The position numbers and the translations under genes are program-made. The notes under the pieces are model-generated. The model did no database searches. It saw only the letters and a program-made list of their open reading frames with translations, and was not told where the DNA came from. A stretch of 64,000 nt of DNA from Phycisphaerales bacterium (lineage in GTDB: Bacteria; Planctomycetota; Phycisphaerae; Phycisphaerales; UBA1924), in assembly GCA_028279375.1 (NCBI GenBank), contig JANQNW010000023.1, positions 148,322 to 212,321 on the forward strand, written 5' to 3'. Shown here piece after piece: positions 18,209-27,814 of the stretch (position 1 is its first letter; every line of letters begins with the position of its first letter).

Positions 18209-19415
18209 GCCCGTCACAACGCACTGGATGAGCCGACTGCGCGATCGCCTGTGCGAGCAGGAGCGCTTGGGTCTTGCGCGCACGCTTCGCGCCTGCCCGG
18301 AGGGATGCATCGATCTTTCCAGCAACGATTACCTCAACCTGCGCAGACATCCGGCGCTTGCCAAGGCCGCCGCGCGCGCCGCCGCCGAGTTCGCCAGCGG
18401 CGCCGGCGCCTCACGACTCATTTCCGGCGACTCGGAGCTGCATCAACAATTCGAAGCGCGCTTCAGCGCTTTCAAGGGCGCCGAATCCGCCCTCATTTTT
18501 CCGAGCGGATTCGTGGCCAACCTCGCCCTCCTCGGCGCCCTCGTGCAGCCCGGCGATCTCGTCCTCGCCGACAAACTCGTCCACGCCAGTCTCATCGACG
18601 CCGCACGACTCTCGACCGCCGTCGCCGGGGACAGCGCCGTCTTTCGAACGTTCCCGCATCGCAACGTCGACCGCGCGCGCGATCTCGCGCGCCGCCACAT
18701 CGCGCGCCGCCTCGACGCGACCGTCTGGCTCCTCACCGACACCATCTTCTCCATGGATGGCGACCTCGCCGATCTCCCTGCGCTCGCGCAGTTGCGAGAC
18801 GAGATCAACGCGTCCCCGGATGACGCCGCATGCTGCCTCGTCATCGACGAGGCGCACGCCACTGGTGTCCTCGGCGAGACCGGCGCCGGGCTCGACGAAT
18901 GCACCGGCCATCGCGCCGACATCAGCGTCTCGACGCTCTCCAAGGCCCTCGGCGCCGCCGGCGGGGTCATCGCCGGACCGATCGAAGTCACGCGCGCCGT
19001 CGTGAACTTCGGCCGCGCCTTCATCTACACCACGGGCGTCGCGCCGCCGGTCGTCGCGTCGGCAAACGCCGCGCTCGATCTCCTCGGCGCCGACGCCTGG
19101 CGACGCACTCGCCTCGCGCTCCTCATCGAAGACACGCGCCGCAAGCTCGCCCAACTGGGCTGGCTCGACGCCGAGCAGGCGTCCTCGCCCACGCCCATCA
19201 TCCCGCTCATCACGGGCAGCGCCGAGAGCGCCATGAGACTCGCAGGCGAACTCGAGGCCGGTGGTTTCTTCGCCCCGGCCATCCGATCGCCCACCGTCGC
19301 GCCTGGCGCCGAACGTGTCCGCATCGCGCTCAGCGCCGAAATCCCCGACGATGCGATCGCACGCCTGCTCGATACGCTCGCATCCTGTGAAGACCGGTGC
19401 CGAGCCGCGCGATGA
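18186..19415 (+). CDS. bioF: 8-amino-7-oxononanoate synthase
   Basis: A 409-residue PLP enzyme of the alpha-oxoamine synthase family, making KAPA from pimeloyl-ACP (or CoA) and alanine in biotin synthesis. Features are the N-terminal [25 protein letters not shown], the cofactor segment IDEAHATGVLGETG and the Schiff-base lysine in STLSKALGAAGG. Related enzymes (KBL, ALAS, SPT) share these, and length plus the NDYL start favour BioF, but no other bio genes are present, so a relative cannot be excluded. The start lies inside the HU-like gene in another frame. Confidence 0.88.
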   Translation: MDKSAPAEPVTTHWMSRLRDRLCEQERLGLARTLRACPEGCIDLSSNDYLNLRRHPALAKAAARAAAEFASGAGASRLISGDSELHQQFEARFSAFKGAESALIFPSGFVANLALLGALVQPGDLVLADKLVHASLIDAARLSTAVAGDSAVFRTFPHRNVDRARDLARRHIARRLDATVWLLTDTIFSMDGDLADLPALAQLRDEINASPDDAACCLVIDEAHATGVLGETGAGLDECTGHRADISVSTLSKALGAAGGVIAGPIEVTRAVVNFGRAFIYTTGVAPPVVASANAALDLLGADAWRRTRLALLIEDTRRKLAQLGWLDAEQASSPTPIIPLITGSAESAMRLAGELEAGGFFAPAIRSPTVAPGAERVRIALSAEIPDDAIARLLDTLASCEDRCRAAR

Positions 19416-19470
19416 GCCGCTCGGTACCATCCAGAGGCTGCGCGACCGCGCTGGCGAAGGAGCGACGCCA

Positions 19471-19845
19471 ATGACCGACGAAGTCGAACTGCTCAGGGCC
19501 GCCTGCTGCATCGCCGGACTCGATGGAGACGTCTGCGACGAGGAGAACTCGCTCCTCGCCCGCCTCGCCGAGAAGATCGGCGTCGGCCCGGTCTCGCTCG
19601 CCGCCATGATCGAGCGCGCTGAAACGGACCCCGCCTTCTACGAGGAGCAGTTCCAGCTCGTCCAGAAGGATCCCGACGAGGCGATGAAGATCCTCTTCGC
19701 CGTCGCCGTTGCCGACGGCGTCCTCCTCCAGACCGAACGCGTCATCCTGCATCATTTTGCGGACAAACTCGGTATGCCCGAGGAGCGATTCGAACAGTTG
19801 CTCCGCTCCGCCGAGAAACACGCCGCCAGCGAGACCGATGCCTGA
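19471..19845 (+). CDS. TerB-like acidic helical protein
   Basis: A 124-residue protein resembling the TerB/TerB-like domain: two helical halves each with an acidic G/A-D-G turn (AGLDGDVCDEEN and AVADGVLLQTER), spaced as in TerB, where acidic residues bind metal. Function in tellurite resistance is not implied; such single-domain proteins are common and uncharacterised. AAGGAG lies eight bases before ATG. It sits between bioF and the secreted amidohydrolase on one strand, and the next gene's likely ATG at 19838 overlaps its last codons. Confidence 0.75.
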   Translation: MTDEVELLRAACCIAGLDGDVCDEENSLLARLAEKIGVGPVSLAAMIERAETDPAFYEEQFQLVQKDPDEAMKILFAVAVADGVLLQTERVILHHFADKLGMPEERFEQLLRSAEKHAASETDA

Positions 19846-21121
19846 CATGACGCCGCGCTCCCTCGCCCTTCTCCTGATTTCGATTCTCAGTTCACTCACG
19901 CTCACCGCGCAGGAAGCCGCTGCGCAGATCGCCGCGCCCACGCTCATCCAGAGCGCCGCCTACTTCGACGGCGAGCGCTTCCAGCCGCCCGCGGACATCC
20001 TTATCGAACATGGCGTCATCATGAGAATCGGCGCCGAGCTTGAAGCGCCCGACGGTGCAGTGGTCATCGACGCCGAAGGCGCCGTGCTCATCCCGGGCCT
20101 CATCGACGCCCACGCCCACATCATCAACCGCGCATCACTCGAAGACGGCCTCCGCTACGGCGTCACCACCGTCCTCGACATGTCAACGAACCCCGGGATC
20201 GTCGCGCAGCTTCGAGCAGCGCTCGAAAGCGACCAATCATCCCGCATCAGCGATTTCCGCTCCGCCGGCAATCCCGCAACCGTCCCCGGAGGCATGGGCA
20301 CGCGCCAGGGCATGATGTACCGCACCGTCCTCAGCGAACACGAGGTGAAACCCTTCATTGAAGAGTGCGTCGAGGAAGGCTCCGACTACATCAAGATTGT
20401 CTGCGAGGACGGCGCCGCCTACGGCGTCACTCTCTCAACGCTCTCAGAGCCCGTACTCGCGCTCCTCATTGAAGAAGCCCATGCCCAGGGCAAGCTCGCC
20501 ATCGTCCACGCCACGACGAAGCAATGGACCGAACGCGCCATCCGCGCCGGCGCCGATGTCATCTCCCATGTCTTTCACGATCAACGCATCGATCAGGATC
20601 TCATCGACCTCGCAAGAGATTCAGACGTCGTCTTCATATCCGCGCTCACCCTCGCCGAGCGCCGCGCGGGCCCCGTACTGACGCGCGACACGCGCCTCGC
20701 CCCATTCCTCGCCGAGCGACAACGTGCGACTCTCAACAGAGGCGTCAGGGCCCCGCTCCCGGACGGCGCCGTCGCCAACGCAAATCACAACATCCGCGCG
20801 CTCCACGACGCCGGCGTCACCATCCTCGCCGGAACCGACGCGCCGAACCCGGGCACGGCCCACGGCGTCAGCCTCCATCGCGAACTCCAACTCCTCGTCA
20901 ATGCAGGATTCGATACGGAAGCCGCCCTTCGCGCCGCAACATCCAGCACAGCAGACGTCTTCGGCCTCAACGACCGCGCACGCATCGCCGAAGGCGCCCG
21001 CGCCGATCTCATCCTGCTCGAAGCAGACCCGCGCGACTCCATCCTGAATACGCGTGACATCAGGGAGATCTGGAAGCAGGGGGCGCCCGTCGATCGCGCC
21101 GCGACACTCGAATCCGAGTGA
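19838..21121 (+). CDS. Exported metal-dependent amidohydrolase (imidazolonepropionase-like)
   Basis: The 427-residue product begins with a signal peptide (LALLLISILSSLTLTAQEAAAQ) and continues as an amidohydrolase TIM barrel. Metal positions seen are PGLIDAHAH (H-x-H), KIVCED with a nearby Lys, IVHAT, ISHVFHD and ILAGTDAPN (final Asp). The small flanking beta domain includes ILIEHGVIMRIG and closes with GARADLILLEADP. Family members cleave amides, imides or related bonds, with Zn in the periplasm here. Start may be ATG 19838 or 19847; 19838 overlaps the TerB-like stop, allowing coupling. Confidence 0.88.
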   Translation: MPDMTPRSLALLLISILSSLTLTAQEAAAQIAAPTLIQSAAYFDGERFQPPADILIEHGVIMRIGAELEAPDGAVVIDAEGAVLIPGLIDAHAHIINRASLEDGLRYGVTTVLDMSTNPGIVAQLRAALESDQSSRISDFRSAGNPATVPGGMGTRQGMMYRTVLSEHEVKPFIEECVEEGSDYIKIVCEDGAAYGVTLSTLSEPVLALLIEEAHAQGKLAIVHATTKQWTERAIRAGADVISHVFHDQRIDQDLIDLARDSDVVFISALTLAERRAGPVLTRDTRLAPFLAERQRATLNRGVRAPLPDGAVANANHNIRALHDAGVTILAGTDAPNPGTAHGVSLHRELQLLVNAGFDTEAALRAATSSTADVFGLNDRARIAEGARADLILLEADPRDSILNTRDIREIWKQGAPVDRAATLESE

Positions 21122-21198
21122 CCCTGCAGCGCGTCCGTCGCCATCCGGAATAATCAGGCAGCAAACCGCGCTCGCCACACCGCAGACTCGCGCCATCC

Positions 21199-22050
21199 AT
21201 GAAGAAACTTCTCGCCCTGCCGCTGCTCGCCGCCGTCCCGCAGATGACCGGCTGCCTCTCCTTCACGGGTTCGCCCCACGAACCCCGTGATGAAGTCTCG
21301 CGCGCATCATTCGAGATCAAAGGTGATCACGAGCCCCTCGAAGTCTCCTACCTCATCGCTGAAGATCCCGACCTCCCGCGCGTCATTTACATCCACGGCA
21401 CGCCCGGCGACGCCAGCGCCTTCACCCGCTACCTCTATAACCCAGTCGAGGGACTCGAGGCCATCTCCATCGACCGCCCCGGCTTCGGCGCCTCCGATCC
21501 AATCCACGCCGTTGTCTCATTTGAAGAACAGGCCCGCGCCATCGAACCCCTCCTCGTTGAGCGCGATGGCAGATGGCCCATCCTCGTCGGCCACTCCCTC
21601 GGCGGCCCGATCATCGCCCGCGCCGCCGCCGACTATCCCGACAAGGTCGGCGCCATCGTCATCCTCGCCGGCTCCCTCGACCCCGGCCTCGAAAAACCAC
21701 GCTGGTTCAACCACGCCGGCCGCTTCCCCCTCGTCAGCGCCTTCCTCGCCCGCGACATCCGCAACTCCAACAAGGAGATCATGGCGGCCAAGCGCGAGAC
21801 CGAACTCCTCGCCGAAGTCCTCGACCAGGTCCGTTGCCCGATCATCATCATCCACGGCGAAGACGACATCCTCGTCCCCATCGACAACGTGGACTACATG
21901 CGCGCCAGGTTCAAGGAGAACCCAAACGTGGACGTCGTCATCCTCCCCGGCGAAAACCACTTCATCCCGTGGACGCGCGAACCACTCGTGCGAGACGCGG
22001 TGGAGCGCATGCGCGATCTGCCGAACGCCGGCGCAATTATGGTCGACTAG
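21199..22050 (+). CDS. Lipoprotein alpha/beta hydrolase
   Basis: A 283-residue protein with a type II signal ending at the Cys of QMTGC. The alpha/beta fold shows oxyanion motif YIHGTPGDAS, nucleophile elbow GHSLGG, acid in HGEDDILVP and histidine in GENHFIPW. Esterase, lipase or peptide hydrolase activity at the membrane surface is expected; the substrate is unknown. It ends in a TAG that overlaps the convergent ankyrin gene's TAG in a shared CTAG. Confidence 0.88.
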   Translation: MKKLLALPLLAAVPQMTGCLSFTGSPHEPRDEVSRASFEIKGDHEPLEVSYLIAEDPDLPRVIYIHGTPGDASAFTRYLYNPVEGLEAISIDRPGFGASDPIHAVVSFEEQARAIEPLLVERDGRWPILVGHSLGGPIIARAAADYPDKVGAIVILAGSLDPGLEKPRWFNHAGRFPLVSAFLARDIRNSNKEIMAAKRETELLAEVLDQVRCPIIIIHGEDDILVPIDNVDYMRARFKENPNVDVVILPGENHFIPWTREPLVRDAVERMRDLPNAGAIMVD

Positions 22051-23396
22051 CGAGGCCGGTTCTTCTTGTCCCAAAGCGCCTGCAGTAACTTCCAGCCGAC
22101 GCGATCACTCCTCGATGCGAGTATCGCCGTCGGTGTCATACCAGCGCTATCAAACGCCTCCGGGTCAGCGCCGAATCGAATGAGAAGGAGGAGGATCTCC
22201 GACGCCTCCAGAGGCTCATTCACATATGCAACCGGATCACGTAAGTGCGCGAAGAGACCGATCTCCACGAAATCAGAGTGATCAACTCCAAGCCGTGCAG
22301 CGCGATGAATCGGCCTGTCGCCCTTCTTGTCCAACGCATTCGGATCAGCTCCTGCCTTGAGCAGCAACTCGACGCTCTCTGCGGGCTCTGACGTTCCGAG
22401 CGGCTCGCTGGCCGTGTACGCAGAGACGATGAGCATCTGCGAGGCCTCTTGACGAGTCTCCAGCGACATGCGCGTGCGATCGACTGACTGGGCGAGCAGA
22501 TGCATCCAATCACCGCTCGATATCGCGTGATGGAGCGGCGTCATACCAGCCGCGTCCCGATGGTCCACGGAAGCTCCCGCGCCGAGGAGCAATCGGACAT
22601 GATCCGCTTGACCGACAGCGGCGGCGAGCGTGAGCGGCGTGCGAGCGCTCGCGTCCGTCGCGTCAACCTCCGCGCCGCGCTCGATGAGAAGCTCCGCCGC
22701 TCCGGCTCTTGACGGAAACCAGGAAGGAGTTGTGGATGAGGACGCGTAATGAAGCGCGGTGGCGCCCTGATGATCTCGCAGGTCCAGAGCGGCGCCATGA
22801 TCCAGAAGAAGCTCAACGCGCTCGACGTCGACGGCTGCTGCGTACATGAGAGCAGTGACACCTTCGAAGGTCCGACAATCGACATCAGCGCCTGCGTCGA
22901 GCAGCAGCTCTGCGATCTCGATCGGCCCTCTCGTTGCCGCGTCCATGAGCGGCGTGGCGCCGTCTGACCATGAGGTATTCGGATCCGCACCGGCATCGAT
23001 CAGAATCTTCGTCGCCTTCGCGTTATGCATGCCAACAGCGGTATGCAGAGGGCTGAACCCACTCAATTCGCCAAGACTGACATCGGCGCCATTCTCGAGG
23101 AGAAGGCGCGTGATCTCACAGGAGTCCTCCTCGACGAACTCAGAGTCGATAGCCACTGCAAGCACGAGCGCCGAGTAGCCGCGTTCGCCGAAGTCATTCG
23201 GATCCGCTCCTGCCTCGAGCATCTCGCGCACGCGGGCAAGCGCCTGGGGGTGCTTGCCGTAGAACTCTTCTTCTGTGAAGTCGGGGGCGCTCCGGATCGC
23301 CCAAAGAGCGTCGACGATCGCCCCCGCGCAAGCTTGAGGCGCAAGTGTCGATGCAAGCCCCATCCAGAGAATGGCGACACCGAACGCTCTCTTCAC
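22047..23396 (-). CDS. Exported ankyrin-repeat protein A
   Basis: A 449-residue protein with a signal peptide (AFGVAILWMGLASTLAPQACA) and about nine ankyrin units, marked by LLENGADVSLGELSGFSPLH, LIDAGADPNTSWSDGATPLM, LLDAGADVDCRTFEGVTALM and so on. Ankyrins bind proteins; in the periplasm the partner is unknown. Its ATG overlaps the stop of gene B by four bases, which indicates translational coupling. By eye, codon use is less GC-biased than in the neighbours. Confidence 0.85.
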   Translation of the reverse strand: MKRAFGVAILWMGLASTLAPQACAGAIVDALWAIRSAPDFTEEEFYGKHPQALARVREMLEAGADPNDFGERGYSALVLAVAIDSEFVEEDSCEITRLLLENGADVSLGELSGFSPLHTAVGMHNAKATKILIDAGADPNTSWSDGATPLMDAATRGPIEIAELLLDAGADVDCRTFEGVTALMYAAAVDVERVELLLDHGAALDLRDHQGATALHYASSSTTPSWFPSRAGAAELLIERGAEVDATDASARTPLTLAAAVGQADHVRLLLGAGASVDHRDAAGMTPLHHAISSGDWMHLLAQSVDRTRMSLETRQEASQMLIVSAYTASEPLGTSEPAESVELLLKAGADPNALDKKGDRPIHRAARLGVDHSDFVEIGLFAHLRDPVAYVNEPLEASEILLLLIRFGADPEAFDSAGMTPTAILASRSDRVGWKLLQALWDKKNRPR

Positions 23397-24580
23397 TCGG
23401 CCGCCTCCCGCCGCACCTCATCCCCGGACTTCCCCCCATACGAAACCAACAAATCCACCCGCTCCCGCGACCCCACACGCGGCCGAATCTTCTCCACATC
23501 GACCGCCTCATCCACGTCAATGTCCCGCCAGCGACCCACGCCCTGCGCATGATCCAGCGCCGTCCGCCCCGCCTCATCCAGCGCATTCACATCAGCCCCG
23601 CCGACCACAAGCGCCGTCATTGTCGAGAGCGCTTCCTCCGCGCCCCAGTGCCAGCGCACGCGCTTCAGCCGATCCTCGAACGCAAAATCACCGAGCCCCG
23701 TCTCGCGCGCCCACGCGCGCGTCCGGATGAAATCACCCGTGATCGCCGCAAGATGCAATGCCGTCCGTCCCTTCGAATCGCGCCGATCCGGCGACGCACC
23801 CGTCGCGATCAGCATCGAGACGACCTCACTCTCACCTTTGACGCTCGCGATCAAGAGCGCATCAATCCCCTTCGGCCCGATGACATTCGGATCGGCGCCG
23901 TACTCGAGCAGCGACAACACCTTCTGCGTACGCAGATCCGTCGGAGTCTGCGGATGCGACAGCGTCCGCAGCAGGGGAGTCCACCCTTCGATATCCACGG
24001 CATTCGCATTCGCGCCCGCCTCGAGCAACTCCCGCATCCCATGCAGCCAGTAGCGGCTCGCAACGATCAGCGCCGTCTGCCCCTGCCTGTCTCGCAACTC
24101 GAGGTCCGCCCCGACAGCTATCAGAACCTGAATCAACTCCGGATTCCCCGAAGTCGCCGCCTTCATCAGGGGCGTCACGCCATCCTCATTCTGCGCATCC
24201 ACCGATGCGCCCGCCTCCAGCAGCGCCCGGATCGTCCGTGCATCACGCGCGCGAAACATCGCGGTATTTCCCCGCGGCCCGCGCATCTTCGCATCCGCGC
24301 CGCGCTCGATGAAGAGCCGCGCCAGTCGCCCCGTCGGATCGCGCCACACCGCATCGAAGAACACAGGCTCGTCGAGCTCATCGACTCCATTCGGATTCGC
24401 GCCGTCGTCAAGAAGCGCCTCGAATTCCTCGTACGCCACGGGCTCGCTAAACCGCATCTCCCGAAACGCCTCCGCAAGACGCAGGTCCATTTCCGCCATC
24501 GCCACGTCGCACGGCGCAATCACCGCGCAGACGACAAGCCAGAGCCAAACCACATGCATCTTGCAAATTCGCGTGAGCAT
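23393..24580 (-). CDS. Exported ankyrin-repeat protein B
   Basis: A 395-residue protein with a signal segment (VVWLWLVVCAVIAPCDVAMA) and about seven ankyrin units (for example LLEAGASVDAQNEDGVTPLM, LIAVGADLELRDRQGQTALI, LIATGASPDRRDSKGRTALH). It is a diverged relative of the next gene downstream. The C-terminal part is less regular and charged. ATG 24580 has GGGGA eight bases upstream; an internal ATG at 24559 would also keep the signal. It starts 23 bp after the coiled-coil lipoprotein gene. Confidence 0.85.
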   Translation of the reverse strand: MLTRICKMHVVWLWLVVCAVIAPCDVAMAEMDLRLAEAFREMRFSEPVAYEEFEALLDDGANPNGVDELDEPVFFDAVWRDPTGRLARLFIERGADAKMRGPRGNTAMFRARDARTIRALLEAGASVDAQNEDGVTPLMKAATSGNPELIQVLIAVGADLELRDRQGQTALIVASRYWLHGMRELLEAGANANAVDIEGWTPLLRTLSHPQTPTDLRTQKVLSLLEYGADPNVIGPKGIDALLIASVKGESEVVSMLIATGASPDRRDSKGRTALHLAAITGDFIRTRAWARETGLGDFAFEDRLKRVRWHWGAEEALSTMTALVVGGADVNALDEAGRTALDHAQGVGRWRDIDVDEAVDVEKIRPRVGSRERVDLLVSYGGKSGDEVRREAAE

Positions 24581-24603
24581 CGACAGATCCCCACATCACG
24601 GCG

Positions 24604-25989
24604 CTACGCCGCCCCCGCCCTCCGGAACATCAGCCGGTACACCACCATCAGCACGAACCCCAGCACGACGACGCCCGCCAGCCGAATGGTCAGGCTGTTC
24701 ACCATGCGAGCCATCGACTCGTCGACTTCGATGAGGATCTCCCGCGCCGCAGAATCATCCGCCAATGGCGCCTGCGCCTCCACGAGCAGCGCTCGCGCTT
24801 CCTGCACCGCCGACGTCAGGTTCTCCGCCGCCATCCGAAGCTCGACGATGTCAAAGGGCCTCCGGTCCTTCCGATCCTCGCCCCACGCGCGCAGCTCTTC
24901 AATGAGCTGCTTCGCGACCTCTGCCGTCCGCTCCCACGTCGCGCCCGTCACCTGCAGTTCCTCCGCCGTCACAGTGGCTTGAGCTAACGTCTCCTGCGTC
25001 GCAGCGATCGTCTCCTGCGTCCGTGCGACCAGCGCGTTGGCGTCGGACAGCGTCTGCTGCACCTCCCGCTGCGCCTCCGTCGAGTTGTCCAGCGCAATCT
25101 CGAGTTGCTCGCGCAGATCCTCAGGCAGCACGTCCACACGCTCGACCAGCTGCGTGAACGTCTCCGTCACCGTGTCCAGATGAGCCCTGAAATCGACGAC
25201 GCTCGTCATCGTCTCCAGTTCGAGCAGCAGCAGCTCCGTCTGCCAGCGCGAGCGCATCGGAAGGTTCTGCGCAATCTCCGCGATGCGCGCCGCCACCATC
25301 GCCACGCGATCGATCGCGTCCGCCGTGTCTCCCACACCCTGTAATCCCCGGAATGGCGCCATCGGCGCTTCGAGAATCTCGTTGATCCCCTCGCTGCGCC
25401 GCATGCGCTCCGTCGGCTCGTAGAAAATCGACTCCGCGCTGAATCGCGCCTGCAATGGATGCCGCGCCGCATACTCCTCGATGTCCGGTCGCGCCCGATC
25501 GACCGTCTCCTGATCGACATATTCGAGCACCATCGTCATCAGGCGCTCCTCGAGCTCCAGCACCTCCGGCAGCAGCAACACGCGCGCGATCTCGAACTCA
25601 TCGTCCTCCGGAATCGACCGGAGCGAATCCCGAATCTGCACCACGATCGCCCAGCACGAAAGGAACCCGAATCGCGGATCCGGATCCAGCACCGCGTTCT
25701 GAATAGAAGTCACGACGCGAATGCGCCAGAGAATCGCAAACTGTCGAATGCGTCGCTCGCGCGACTGCGCCGCAAGCTCGCTCGTCGCGCTCGAGATCGA
25801 AGCCTCGAACATATCCGCGAAACCGTAGAGATCGTTCAGCAGCCGCTCAGGATCGATCAACTCGCCCGCGACGTTCCGCGCCGCCTGGTTCGTCGCCCGC
25901 GCCGGCCCCCGGTTGCGGCTGGAAGAACAACCGATCACCAGCGACGCCAGCAGCGCCACACAAAGCAGAACGCAAAGAGCTCTTCTCAT
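24604..25989 (-). CDS. Lipoprotein with coiled coil and C-terminal membrane helix
   Basis: The 461-residue product has a lipobox at LVIGC and a second hydrophobic segment at the extreme C-terminus (LAGVVVLGFVLMVVYRLMF). Between them are long helices; residues about 290-400 are rich in Gln, Glu, Ala and Thr with coiled-coil character (TQETIAATQETLAQATV). Such a protein would be fixed at both ends, in one membrane or between two. No domain is recognised. It is the first gene of the operon with the two exported ankyrin genes. Confidence 0.75.
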   Translation of the reverse strand: MRRALCVLLCVALLASLVIGCSSSRNRGPARATNQAARNVAGELIDPERLLNDLYGFADMFEASISSATSELAAQSRERRIRQFAILWRIRVVTSIQNAVLDPDPRFGFLSCWAIVVQIRDSLRSIPEDDEFEIARVLLLPEVLELEERLMTMVLEYVDQETVDRARPDIEEYAARHPLQARFSAESIFYEPTERMRRSEGINEILEAPMAPFRGLQGVGDTADAIDRVAMVAARIAEIAQNLPMRSRWQTELLLLELETMTSVVDFRAHLDTVTETFTQLVERVDVLPEDLREQLEIALDNSTEAQREVQQTLSDANALVARTQETIAATQETLAQATVTAEELQVTGATWERTAEVAKQLIEELRAWGEDRKDRRPFDIVELRMAAENLTSAVQEARALLVEAQAPLADDSAAREILIEVDESMARMVNSLTIRLAGVVVLGFVLMVVYRLMFRRAGAA

Positions 25990-26085
25990 TCCGCCACTAT
26001 ATCCAATGACAGGCGACGTCTGATCGTCTCCCGAGCGCGCGTCCCAGATCGTTCTCCTCGCTCATGATCGCGCCGCCTGTGGCCG

Positions 26086-26997
26086 ATGTATCCTCAGAAG
26101 GACGAGATTCCCCGATCCAAAGCGGAACGACGCATGCTCCCCAACTTCCTGGTCATCGGCGCCGCCAAGTGCGGGACCACGCAGCTCTGCGATCTCCTCG
26201 CGCGCCATCCGCAAGTCGGAATCTGCAATCCCAAGGAGCCTCGCTTCTTCAGCAAGGATCGCAAGTTCAACCAGGGCCTCGACTGGTACGAGTCACTCTT
26301 CGACCACTGCCAGGACTGCAGAGCCGTCGGCGAGGGAAGCACGTCCTACACGCGATCCATGCGCTACCCCGAATCAGCCCCACGCATCGCCGAAGCGCTT
26401 CCCGACGCAAAGCTCATCTACATCGTCCGCAACCCGCTCGAGCGCCTCCGCTCCACCTTCATGCAGCGCCGCGCCAACGGCTCCCTCAAGTGCCCCACGC
26501 TCCAGCGCATGCTCGAAGACGACCCCTCCGCCATCGACGACACGCGCTACCTCAAGCAGCTCGCGCCCTACCGCGAGCGCTACCCCGAAGATCGCTTCCT
26601 CTATCTCTTCTTCGAAGATCTCATCAGCGACCCGAACTCACTCCTGAAGCAGTGCTTCCGATTCCTCGATGTCGACCCCGCCGTCGAAATCGAAATCCCC
26701 GAGCGCGCCAGCAACCAATCCAAGGACCATCTCGATCGGGCCTGGCTCGGTCGCCTCCGCTCCATCCCAGGCTGCGCCCGTCTTTCCATCGAGAACATGC
26801 CGGCGCCCATCTGGAAGACGCTCGACGCCGCCTTCGCCAGGCCCATCGGCGACAAACCAGTCTGGACGCCCGATGCGATCGAGTTCGCGCTCGATGCGCT
26901 TGCAGACGACACCGCGAAGTTCCTCGACCTCGCAGGGAAGCCCGCCGACATCTGGAATCTCGAAGCCGCCCCGCGCGAGCTTGCCGCGGCTTCATGA
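26086..26997 (+). CDS. PAPS-dependent sulfotransferase
   Basis: A 303-residue protein with the 5'-phosphosulfate loop FLVIGAAKCGTTQL (about 21-34) and the 3'-phosphate site IYIVRNPLERLRS (about 118-130), the two hallmarks of sulfotransferases. Another conserved region is YLFFEDLISDP. It transfers sulfate from PAPS to a hydroxyl or amine, often on a carbohydrate; the acceptor is unknown. ATG 26134 (MLPNFLVIG) is an alternative start with a better-placed GGAA. It is isolated, convergent with the dockerin protein gene. Confidence 0.88.
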   Translation: MYPQKDEIPRSKAERRMLPNFLVIGAAKCGTTQLCDLLARHPQVGICNPKEPRFFSKDRKFNQGLDWYESLFDHCQDCRAVGEGSTSYTRSMRYPESAPRIAEALPDAKLIYIVRNPLERLRSTFMQRRANGSLKCPTLQRMLEDDPSAIDDTRYLKQLAPYRERYPEDRFLYLFFEDLISDPNSLLKQCFRFLDVDPAVEIEIPERASNQSKDHLDRAWLGRLRSIPGCARLSIENMPAPIWKTLDAAFARPIGDKPVWTPDAIEFALDALADDTAKFLDLAGKPADIWNLEAAPRELAAAS

Positions 26998-27004
26998 TGC
27001 GCGT

Positions 27005-27814
27005 CTAAGGACACGCGCCCCACAAACCGATCATCTCCGCCAGATCCGGCGAGCCCACGACCCAGTCGCCGTTCATATCAGCCAGACACGACCCCGGAAT
27101 CGCCGGACCGGGACACGGACCCCACGTCCCGATCAGCGCCGCGAGATCAGAGGATCCGACGACGCCGTCGCCATCGATGTCGCCCTGGCACTGCGAAAGC
27201 AACGTGATCTGCATGCCGTTCGCCGCCGCCCCCTCTGCCGGCGGCGCCCCGTCCATGATCGCCGAGTGCGTCTGCATCGAGCCGTTCACGACTTCCGCAA
27301 TGTGACGCGAATACGTCAGCCCCTCGACGTGCTGACCAATCCAGCGCCCGCCGATCGCCTGTCCGCCCGCTGCCGACTGATCCACCGTCGCCCACGACAG
27401 CGTCTCATCGTTGTCCGGCGTCCAGCAGAACATGATCACTTCATAAAGCCCGTTCTGAATGCCGTTGAAGAAGAAGCACGTCTCCAGCGACGTCGAGTAC
27501 GTCACGAGATAGTCATCCAGCAGCACGCCGTCATCGCCCAGCGTCCCCGGCGCATCCATCACGACAAGAGACGTGCCGCCGATGTTGCGCACCGTCACGC
27601 CCGTCGGATCGCCATTGCGATCAGAGAGCGCAATCACCGGCCCGCCATGCACGGGATGAATCGCGTTCCAGAAACCAGCCTCGGCGGCCCCGGCGTACGA
27701 ATCACTCGGCGCGATCCCATCGCTCGAGAAGTCGATATTGAAAGACTGCCCCTGCGCGCTTCCCAGAAAGCCGGCGCACGAGATCGCCCAGACGATCACA
27801 ACTCGACCCTTCAT
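27005..27814 (-). CDS. Secreted protein with two C-terminal dockerin-like repeats
   Basis: The 269-residue product has a signal peptide (VVIVWAISCAGFLGSAQGQ), a beta-rich body (about 25-205) of unknown function and two copies of the dockerin-like element (about 209-269): GDIDGDGVVGSSDLAALIG and ADMNGDWVVGSPDLAEMIG, each followed by W-G-x-C-P. This is the Phycisphaerales 'GC-type dockerin', which carries calcium-loop D-x-[ND]-G-D residues. The product ends exactly at ACP. GGGAGGA is placed six bases before ATG. Confidence 0.85.
   Translation of the reverse strand: MKGRVVIVWAISCAGFLGSAQGQSFNIDFSSDGIAPSDSYAGAAEAGFWNAIHPVHGGPVIALSDRNGDPTGVTVRNIGGTSLVVMDAPGTLGDDGVLLDDYLVTYSTSLETCFFFNGIQNGLYEVIMFCWTPDNDETLSWATVDQSAAGGQAIGGRWIGQHVEGLTYSRHIAEVVNGSMQTHSAIMDGAPPAEGAAANGMQITLLSQCQGDIDGDGVVGSSDLAALIGTWGPCPGPAIPGSCLADMNGDWVVGSPDLAEMIGLWGACP

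Noticed and set aside
22047..24580. Ankyrin pair as secreted host-directed effectors
   Set aside because: They have ordinary Sec signals and no secretion-system genes nearby; a periplasmic scaffold is simpler.
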